51,026 nucleotides of DNA from Enterococcus cecorum (GTDB lineage: Bacteria > Bacillota > Bacilli > Lactobacillales > Enterococcaceae), in assembly GCF_023221775.1 (NCBI RefSeq), contig NZ_JAKUDS010000017.1, positions 1 through 51,026 of the forward strand, in the 5' to 3' direction. Shown here in pieces: positions 44,809 to 51,026 of the stretch. Below the pieces are notes generated by a model. That model did not search any database. It was not told the DNA's origin and worked only from the letters and a program-made list of their open reading frames with translations. The position numbers and the translations under genes are program-made. How positions within the stretch are numbered: position 1 is the stretch's first letter; each line of letters begins with the position of its first letter.

Positions 44809-47800
44809 TTACTTCAATTCGATCAATAAGTCTCCGGATTGAATCATTTCACCTGGATGAACATATAAATGATCTACAACACCATCAAAACGTGCTTCAA
44901 TAGCTGTTTCCATTTTCATCGCTTCGGTTACCATTAAGACATCGCCTTTTTTCACATGATCCCCTTTTTTCACTAAAACCTGTAAAACAGATCCAGACAT
45001 TGTTGCTCCATATTGATTTTTATCCGTAGGTTCCGCTTTCTTTCGATGAACAACTGTACTTTGCACGGATCTATCTTTAACAACGATTTCTCTTCTTTGC
45101 CCGTTTAAATTAAAGAATAATATGCGGTTGCCTTCTTCGTCAGCTTCACCTATTTCGTCTAAACGAATAATTAATACTTTTCCTTTTTCGATTTCAACAT
45201 TAATTTTCTCACCTAAGCGCATACCATAGAAAAATGTTGGTGTATCTAGTAACTTCACTTCACCAAATTGTTTTTGAGATTTACAATAATCAAGAAAGAC
45301 TTGAGGATACATTAGATAACTTAAGACCTGTTCATCGCTCGGGATAAACTCAACTTTATCTGCAAGCTCATCTCTAACCTTTTCAAAATCAACAGCTGGT
45401 GCTAATTGCCCTGGACGCACAGTGATTGCAGGACGTCCTTTTAAAATAATTTTTTGAAGTTTTTCTGGAAAACCACCAACTGGTTGTCCGAGTTGGCCTT
45501 CAAAGAAAGATACAACTGAATCAGGGAAACTTAAAGTATCACCTTTTTCATATAAATCTGCTTCTGTTAATTGGTTTTGAACCATAAAGAGTGCCATATC
45601 CCCCACTACTTTAGATGAAGGAGTCACTTTTACAATATCTCCAAACATCATATTCACTTTACGATACATCCGCTTGACTTCATCCCACTTTTCACTCAAT
45701 CCAACTGCTTTAGCTTGTTGTTGTAAGTTTGAATATTGTCCACCGGGCATCTCATGTAAATATACTTCCGTTTGAGGAGCATTTATCCCATTTTCAAAAC
45801 TTTGATAGTATGGACGAACATCTTCCCAATAATGATTTAACGATTGCACTTTCTCGATATCCAATTTTGGTGCACGTTCATCGCCTACAAGAGCATAATA
45901 TAAGCTTGACATACTTGGTTGGCTTGTATGACCACTCATGGCTGAAATAGCTACATCAACGATATCTACTCCAGCTTGAATTGCCTTTTCATAGGTCATA
46001 ATTGCATTACCTGAAGTATCATGGGTATGCAAATGAATCGGTACATCAACAGTATCTTTTAATTCTGAAATTAAGCGGTAGGCAGCCTGTGGTTTAAGTA
46101 AGCCGGCCATATCTTTAATTGCAATGATATGCGCCCCCATACTTTCTAAGTCTTTGGCCATTTGTTTATAGTAATGAATGTCATATTTACTTCGAAGCGG
46201 ATCATTGATATCACCGGTATAACACATAGTCGCTTCGGCAATCTTTCCACTATCTATAACCGCTTGTATACTTGGTTCCATTTGAGCAGTCCAATTCAAA
46301 CTATCAAAAATACGGAATACATCAATTCCTTGTTTTGCAGATTCTTTGATAAATGCTTGAATGACATTATCAGGATAATTAGAATAACCAACAGCATTAG
46401 ACCCTCTAAATAACATTTGTAATAAGGTGTTTGGCATTTGTTTTCTAATTTTGCGTAATCTTTCCCAAGGATCTTCATTTAAAAAACGATAAGCGACATC
46501 AAAAGTTGCCCCACCCCACATTTCACTTGAAAAAAGTTCTGGAATCGCAATTTGTGTCTGGTGAGCAATTTTTTCAATATCATGAGTTCTAACTCGAGTG
46601 GCTAATAAACTCTGGTGTGCATCCCGGAAAGTCGTATCCGTTAATAATACTTCTTTCTGTCCTTTTACCCAATTAGCCACTGCTTGTGGACCAGACTGAT
46701 CTAAAATATTTTTTGCACTGATAATTTTTTTTGATGATCCATTTTCAAATCTTGGTACACGCGGGATTTCAAAAAATGGCTTTTCTTTTTTATCAATCGC
46801 AGGAAAACCATTAATTGTGATTTCACCAATATATTTCATTGTTTTATTTCCGCGGTCTCGCGTATTAGAAAATTCAAATAAACTTGGTGTATTGTCGATA
46901 AAAGTAGTCTTTGCATCACCAGATTGAAAGACTTCGTTATGAATAACATTTTGCATAAATGGAATATTCGTTTTAACGCCACGAATACGGAATTCTTTCA
47001 AACAACGTTGCATTTTTTGAATAGCAGCTTGGAACGTTGCGCCATGCGTACAAACTTTTACTAATAATGAGTCAAAATACGGAGTGACTATTGCACCTGC
47101 ATAGGCATTTCCTACATCAAGACGAACCCCAAAACCACCTGGCGAACGATATGTATCTATTTTACCAGTATCAGGCATAAAGTTATTCAACGGATCTTCT
47201 GTAGTGATCCGACACTGTATCGCCGCTCCTTTAAGATAGATATTTTCTTGTTTTGGTAAATGAATATCTTTGTGTAAATCTTTTCCTTGAGCAATTAATA
47301 ATTGACTTGTTACAATATCAACATCAGTAATTAATTCAGTAATTGTATGTTCAACTTGAACACGTGGATTTACTTCAATAAAATAAAAATCATCCCCACT
47401 AACTAAAAATTCAACAGTGCCTGCATTGACATAACCAACATGCTTCATTAATTGAACAGCAGCACCACAAATCTTCTGCCGCATTTCATCTGATAACGAA
47501 ACACAAGGAGCAACTTCAACTACTTTCTGATGACGGCGTTGAACCGAGCAGTCACGTTCAAATAAATGAATGACATTTCCGTGAGTATCTCCTAGAATCT
47601 GCACTTCAATATGCTTTGGATCAGCTATGTATTTTTCAACATAAACTTCATCACTACCAAATGCAGCCTTGGCCTCACTTTTTGCACGATTATATCCTTC
47701 TAAAGCTTGAGCATCATTGAAAGCAACGCGCATTCCACGACCACCACCACCTAAAGCAGCTTTAATCATGATTGGGTAGCCGTAATCCTTTGCAAATTGA

Positions 47801-48234
47801 ATCACTTCATCAACAGTTTCTACCGGTCCATCACTTCCTGGAATAGACTGAATTCCAGCTTTTACTGCCGCATCTTTTGCTTTAATTTTATCACCAAAAA
47901 TATCTAAGTGTTCAAGTTTGGGTCCGATAAAAGTCAGGCCTTCTTCTTGACAACGTTTAGCAAACTGTAGATTTTCTGATAAAAACCCATAACCTGGATG
48001 AATTGCATCTGCTCCAGATTCTTTAGCTACTTGAATAATACCTTCAATATCCAAATAAGCTTCGATTGGTTTTTTCCCCTCACCAACTAAGTAAGCCTCA
48101 TCCGCTTTGAAACGATGAACAGAATATTCATCTTCTAAAGCATAAATACCAACTGTTGCAATTCCTAACTCAGCACAAGCACGAAAAACGCGAATGGCAA
48201 TTTCACCACGATTCGCAACTAATACTTTTTTCAT
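44809..48234 (-). CDS. pyc: pyruvate carboxylase
   Basis: Biotin enzyme of 1141 residues that carboxylates pyruvate to oxaloacetate, an anaplerotic step supplying aspartate-family and arginine precursors. Domains in order: biotin carboxylase (about 1-450; ATP-grasp with GGGGRGMR), the linker, carboxyltransferase (about 530-830; TDTTFRDAHQSLLATRVR and metal-binding HLHTHDTSG), the tetramerisation part, and the C-terminal biotinyl domain with K1107 in VTEAMKMETA. c-di-AMP binding to Pyc is known in some relatives, but not readable here. AAGGAGT precedes the ATG. Upstream ftsW stop is 25 bp away. Confidence 0.97.
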   Translation of the reverse strand: MKKVLVANRGEIAIRVFRACAELGIATVGIYALEDEYSVHRFKADEAYLVGEGKKPIEAYLDIEGIIQVAKESGADAIHPGYGFLSENLQFAKRCQEEGLTFIGPKLEHLDIFGDKIKAKDAAVKAGIQSIPGSDGPVETVDEVIQFAKDYGYPIMIKAALGGGGRGMRVAFNDAQALEGYNRAKSEAKAAFGSDEVYVEKYIADPKHIEVQILGDTHGNVIHLFERDCSVQRRHQKVVEVAPCVSLSDEMRQKICGAAVQLMKHVGYVNAGTVEFLVSGDDFYFIEVNPRVQVEHTITELITDVDIVTSQLLIAQGKDLHKDIHLPKQENIYLKGAAIQCRITTEDPLNNFMPDTGKIDTYRSPGGFGVRLDVGNAYAGAIVTPYFDSLLVKVCTHGATFQAAIQKMQRCLKEFRIRGVKTNIPFMQNVIHNEVFQSGDAKTTFIDNTPSLFEFSNTRDRGNKTMKYIGEITINGFPAIDKKEKPFFEIPRVPRFENGSSKKIISAKNILDQSGPQAVANWVKGQKEVLLTDTTFRDAHQSLLATRVRTHDIEKIAHQTQIAIPELFSSEMWGGATFDVAYRFLNEDPWERLRKIRKQMPNTLLQMLFRGSNAVGYSNYPDNVIQAFIKESAKQGIDVFRIFDSLNWTAQMEPSIQAVIDSGKIAEATMCYTGDINDPLRSKYDIHYYKQMAKDLESMGAHIIAIKDMAGLLKPQAAYRLISELKDTVDVPIHLHTHDTSGNAIMTYEKAIQAGVDIVDVAISAMSGHTSQPSMSSLYYALVGDERAPKLDIEKVQSLNHYWEDVRPYYQSFENGINAPQTEVYLHEMPGGQYSNLQQQAKAVGLSEKWDEVKRMYRKVNMMFGDIVKVTPSSKVVGDMALFMVQNQLTEADLYEKGDTLSFPDSVVSFFEGQLGQPVGGFPEKLQKIILKGRPAITVRPGQLAPAVDFEKVRDELADKVEFIPSDEQVLSYLMYPQVFLDYCKSQKQFGEVKLLDTPTFFYGMRLGEKINVEIEKGKVLIIRLDEIGEADEEGNRILFFNLNGQRREIVVKDRSVQSTVVHRKKAEPTDKNQYGATMSGSVLQVLVKKGDHVKKGDVLMVTEAMKMETAIEARFDGVVDHLYVHPGEMIQSGDLLIELK

Positions 48235-48259
48235 CGAACCACTCCTTAAATATTTTTTA

Positions 48260-49459
48260 TCAATACAACATCAATTTTTTCTTTTTCTCATCTGCACTAA
48301 TATTTAAAACAAAACCAACACACGCAGATAATACAAGCAAGCTAGAGCCTCCTTGACTAAAGAACGGGAAAGTAATCCCTGTAAGTGGAATCACACCAGT
48401 AATCCCACCCAAATTGATGAAGATTTGAATCAAGAATAGTGAACCCACACCCAAACACACCATTGAGTTAAAGGCATCATTTGATCGAATGCCAATCAAA
48501 AGAATACGACCAACTAAAAACAACAATAAACCAAGAATAACGATTGCTCCGATTAAACCTAATTCCTCAACGACAATTGCAAAAATAAAATCTGTAGAAG
48601 CGGCAAAATTCAAGAATCCTTTCTTCTGGATACTGTTTCCTAAACCAAGGCCAAACCAGCCTCCATTAAACATCGCATAATAGCCATTAACTAATTGATG
48701 ACCATCACCATATTCTTCTTTAAACGGATTTAAAAATACAGCAAAACGTGAAGCTACGTGAGCTGGCAAGAAACTTCCATTTGTCAAACGAATCAACGTA
48801 ATTGAGATAAAACTGAAGATAAACGTACCTAAAGCAATAATATAACCATATATGTAGTTAATCCCACTTATCATTAGCATAACAATTAATAATAGCGCAA
48901 TAATAGCAGCATTCCCAAAATCTGGGTATAGTGCTAATATCACTAAGGATAACCCGCACAATCCCACAGGTACCTTAAAGGCCTCAACAATATTATCAGG
49001 GATAAGTACTTGTCGATCTGAGACTTGTGCCGCAAGCATCCAAATCATTACAAATTTCCAAAATTCAACTGGTTGAATCGTTCCAAGACCAGGAATTTGA
49101 ATCCAACCATGCGCGCCGTTTACTGGTGTAAATGCAAATGCGATGACCATTAAACCTAATACGATTGCTACGAAAATTCGAACAAATCTCAAATTTTTCA
49201 TCATCGAAATCTTCATTTTGTAAATAACAGCCATTAAGGTAATACTAACGACTAGAAAAATGGATTGTTTCACCATATCCGTAATTGGATTTTTCCCTTG
49301 AGAAATCAAAGAATAAGAGGATGCGCTATAAACCATCATTAATCCAATAACTGTTAAAATTAAATAAGGAATTAATATACTATAATCTAATAAATGTCTT
49401 TTTTTTACTTTCTTTGGCAATTTATCATCCTTGGGTCGCCCCATTTCCTTTCTAAACAT
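48260..49459 (-). CDS. ftsW: FtsW/RodA-family peptidoglycan polymerase
   Basis: SEDS-family glycosyltransferase of 399 residues with about ten membrane helices, acting at the division septum with a class B PBP. Family blocks: LIPYLILTVIGLMMVYSASS near 32-51, GAHGWIQIPGLGTIQPVEFWKF (about 114-135) and GGITGVIPLTGITFPFFSQGGSSLLVL near the C-terminus. The pyc-ftsW-ylaN arrangement favours FtsW over RodA. The assigned ATG at 49459 has no good ribosome binding site, and lies 14 bp after the ylaN terminator; an alternative ATG at 49444 follows AAAGGA but too closely. The start is therefore uncertain. Confidence 0.92.
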   Translation of the reverse strand: MFRKEMGRPKDDKLPKKVKKRHLLDYSILIPYLILTVIGLMMVYSASSYSLISQGKNPITDMVKQSIFLVVSITLMAVIYKMKISMMKNLRFVRIFVAIVLGLMVIAFAFTPVNGAHGWIQIPGLGTIQPVEFWKFVMIWMLAAQVSDRQVLIPDNIVEAFKVPVGLCGLSLVILALYPDFGNAAIIALLLIVMLMISGINYIYGYIIALGTFIFSFISITLIRLTNGSFLPAHVASRFAVFLNPFKEEYGDGHQLVNGYYAMFNGGWFGLGLGNSIQKKGFLNFAASTDFIFAIVVEELGLIGAIVILGLLLFLVGRILLIGIRSNDAFNSMVCLGVGSLFLIQIFINLGGITGVIPLTGITFPFFSQGGSSLLVLSACVGFVLNISADEKKKKLMLY

Positions 49460-49472
49460 CGTAACTATTCTA

Positions 49473-49513
49473 ATAAAAAAGGGAATAACTCATGAAGCTA
49501 TTTCGTTATCCCC
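49473..49513 (-). terminator. terminator after ylaN
   Basis: GGGGATAAC-like stem (GGGAATAAC at 49481-49489 pairing with GTTATCCCC at 49505-49513, one mismatch) followed by TTTTTT on the minus strand. It lies within about 14 bp of the ftsW start. Confidence 0.75.
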
Positions 49514-49526
49514 CCACTATATTTAA

Positions 49527-49838
49527 CTACTTTAAAGTCATATCTTCATCTTTTTGTTCTGCAACATGCTGTTCTTTATAAACTTCTTGATACAATAAAT
49601 CTAAGTTTTTTTCTAAATCACTTAAAATTTGTTGTCCTTCTGTACTATCTAAAATACCTAACTGAATCGCGTAAGCAACTTGTCGTGATAAACCATACAT
49701 TTGCGTATCCACCACTTCTTCAAAAGCTTTACAATGTGCGACACATAAACTATTCTTTTGATTTGCAATTAAGCGACGAATGCGTTGGGCTTCATTTTGT
49801 AGTAACTCTACAGCATGTTCTCTAGAAACCTCTTTCAT
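49527..49838 (-). CDS. ylaN: YlaN family protein (DUF1507)
   Basis: A 103-residue YlaN-like protein, mostly alpha-helical: VSREHAVELLQNEAQRIRRLIANQKNSLCVAHCKAFEEVVDTQMYGLSRQVAYAI. In B. subtilis and S. aureus YlaN is linked to iron supply and to Fur. The start at 49838 has GGAG at 8 bp; the longer frame to 49883 is without support. Two cysteines (C34-H-C type segment SLCVAHCKA) are conserved-looking. It stands alone with its own -10 and terminator, just upstream of ftsW as in Bacillus. Confidence 0.92.
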   Translation of the reverse strand: MKEVSREHAVELLQNEAQRIRRLIANQKNSLCVAHCKAFEEVVDTQMYGLSRQVAYAIQLGILDSTEGQQILSDLEKNLDLLYQEVYKEQHVAEQKDEDMTLK

Positions 49839-49871
49839 CTTTCTCACTCCAATTTCGTCATGGTATGATTT

Positions 49872-49880
49872 ATTATAGCA
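49872..49880 (-). promoter_or_regulatory. extended -10 promoter of ylaN
   Basis: Minus-strand TGCTATAAT (hexamer 49872-49877), about 33 bp before the ylaN ATG. No clear -35. Confidence 0.6.
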
Positions 49881-49927
49881 CAATTTTTATGTAAAAAAAC
49901 AGCTTGAATCAATTTTGTAGAAAATCT

Positions 49928-50959
49928 TTAAACTAATGGACTAAATAAATAAGCGTGTACTAATTGTTCTGTTGCTTGCACAGATTCGATATGAGTGCGT
50001 TCATATGCGTGACTAGATTCAATTCCTGCACCAAATAACGCATGCTTCACTTCGGCACCAGCTGAAAGGGCAGCAGAGGCATCGCTAGCATAATAAGGAT
50101 AAATATCAAGCTTATAATCAATTGCATTATCTTTACATAATTGTACTAAATGTTGACGGAAATCAAAATTGTAAGGCCCCGAACCATCTTTCACACAAAT
50201 TGAGACACTATATTCATCTGTTTGCTGATCATCGCCCATCGCACCCATATCCACTGCTAAATATTCAACCACATCACTTGGAATATTGCTGTTCATGCCA
50301 TGACCGACTTCTTCAAAGGTACTAAAAGCAAAATGTGTGGTAAAGGGAAGTGTTAAGCTTTCTTCTTTGATTTGACGTAATTGATTCATTAAAATAGCGG
50401 CAGAAACTTTATCATCTAAATGACGACTCTTAATAAAGCCTAAATCAGTCACTTGGGTACGCGCATCAAAAGAAATAAAGTCTCCTACTTCGATACCTAA
50501 TTGACGGACATCTTCTTCATTAAAGACTTTCGCATCTAAGCGTACTTCTATATTTTCTTGGTTTCTTTCAGCTGTACGCGCATCTTTATAAACATGCACA
50601 CTGGTTTGATGCATTAATATTGTACCTGAAATGGTTTTCTCGCTTCCAGATAGATGAATCAAACAGTTTTCACCTTCAATGGATGAATAACCAAAACCAC
50701 CAATTAAATCAATTTTTAAACGTCCATTTGGTTTGATAGCACGAACCATTGCTCCAAGTGTATCTACATGGGCTGTGACAAATCGTTGTTGGGTATCATT
50801 TTCACCCTTCACTGTAACTACTAAACCACCTTTAGGAGTGATTTGTGGATCGTAACCAAATGATTGAAGTGTTTCATTTACATATTGAATCACCTTATGT
50901 GTATATCCTGTTGGTGATGGAATAGCTGTTAATTGTTGGATATATTCCACTGTTTGCAT
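49928..50959 (-). CDS. M42 family metallopeptidase (glutamyl aminopeptidase-like)
   Basis: A 343-residue co-catalytic zinc aminopeptidase of the M42 family (PepA/FrvX/YsdC type). Metal ligands are visible: H and D in VTAHVDTLGAMV (about 63-67), D in KSRHLDDKVSA (about 179-183), EE in FSTFEEVGHG (about 213-214), and a C-terminal H in GAGIESSHAYERTH. It is cytosolic; no signal peptide. The ATG has an AGAGGA site about 10 bp upstream. It is next to ylaN in the same direction with no obvious terminator in between. Confidence 0.93.
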   Translation of the reverse strand: MQTVEYIQQLTAIPSPTGYTHKVIQYVNETLQSFGYDPQITPKGGLVVTVKGENDTQQRFVTAHVDTLGAMVRAIKPNGRLKIDLIGGFGYSSIEGENCLIHLSGSEKTISGTILMHQTSVHVYKDARTAERNQENIEVRLDAKVFNEEDVRQLGIEVGDFISFDARTQVTDLGFIKSRHLDDKVSAAILMNQLRQIKEESLTLPFTTHFAFSTFEEVGHGMNSNIPSDVVEYLAVDMGAMGDDQQTDEYSVSICVKDGSGPYNFDFRQHLVQLCKDNAIDYKLDIYPYYASDASAALSAGAEVKHALFGAGIESSHAYERTHIESVQATEQLVHAYLFSPLV

Positions 50960-50994
50960 CTCAGTCAGTCCTCTCTTGTGATTGATTTTATAAT

Positions 50995-51026
50995 AAAAGG
51001 CGAAAACTTAATGATTAGTTCTCGCC
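50995..51026 (-). terminator. terminator of a gene beyond the right edge
   Basis: GGCGAAAACTTAAT and ATTAGTTCTCGCC form a long hairpin at the window end, followed by TTTTATT on the minus strand. It ends a transcript that comes from outside the window; the M42 gene begins about 40 bp further on. Confidence 0.7.

Overview
The window is AT-rich DNA from a low-GC Gram-positive bacterium. The gene content and order (nrdR-dnaB-dnaI, polA-mutM-coaE, ylaN-ftsW-pyc-ylb genes-rsmD-coaD-ylbL, a DUF1149 gene, PerR, CtsR and CIRCE sites) point to Lactobacillales. Enterococcaceae or a close relative such as Vagococcus is my best guess, but that is an inference from layout and not a database match. Almost all genes lie on the minus strand; only a small membrane-protein gene and the serine dehydratase pair (about 9.2-11.6 kb) are on the plus strand. 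I see no rRNA, tRNA, CRISPR array, insertion sequence or prophage. The window is mainly core chromosome with a few accessory cassettes.

Layout by region. 1-2.3 kb: ahpC-ahpF peroxidase operon with an exact PerR-box match. 2.3-5.0 kb: an overlapping pair of unrecognised genes, a 60-residue basic protein and a GNAT acetyltransferase. 5.1-9.1 kb: sucrose uptake and hydrolysis (scrA-scrB) with its LacI-type repressor, two operator-like dyads and a cre site. 9.2-11.6 kb: DUF2238/YjdF-like membrane protein, then sdaAB-sdaAA, ending at a bidirectional terminator. 11.6-15.8 kb: argD-argC-argJ-argB, the recycling half of arginine synthesis, with an ARG-box-like dyad over its -10. 15.9-19.7 kb: clpB, carrying both a CtsR operator and a perfect CIRCE, and an asparaginase. 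19.8-25.7 kb: nrdR-dnaB-dnaI-trmK-nif3-pepT. 25.7-30.6 kb: polA-mutM-coaE-nitroreductase.

30.6-31.7 kb holds an NmrA-like gene and a MarR gene broken by three single-base indels in short A-runs, while their operator-like palindrome remains. 31.8-34.5 kb holds a TetR regulator and an oleate hydratase with an unusual N-terminal extension; the gap between them carries two near-identical 31-bp repeats that look like operators. 34.6-40.0 kb: a Bax-inhibitor-1 family protein, a MaoC-like hotdog protein, murC, a SprT-like protein and tex. 40.1-51 kb: the conserved ylaN-ftsW-pyc-ylb block followed by a DUF1149 and a VOC gene, with an M42 peptidase at the right edge.

The regulatory DNA is the most informative part: PerR, CtsR, HrcA/CIRCE, CcpA/cre, LacI-, MarR-, TetR- and ArgR-type sites can all be placed by eye next to plausible targets. 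I did not find a clear novel defence or mobile system. The least explained pieces are the overlapping gene pair at 2335-4141, the TetR/oleate hydratase repeats, and a habit of placing terminators directly upstream of the next gene's ribosome binding site.
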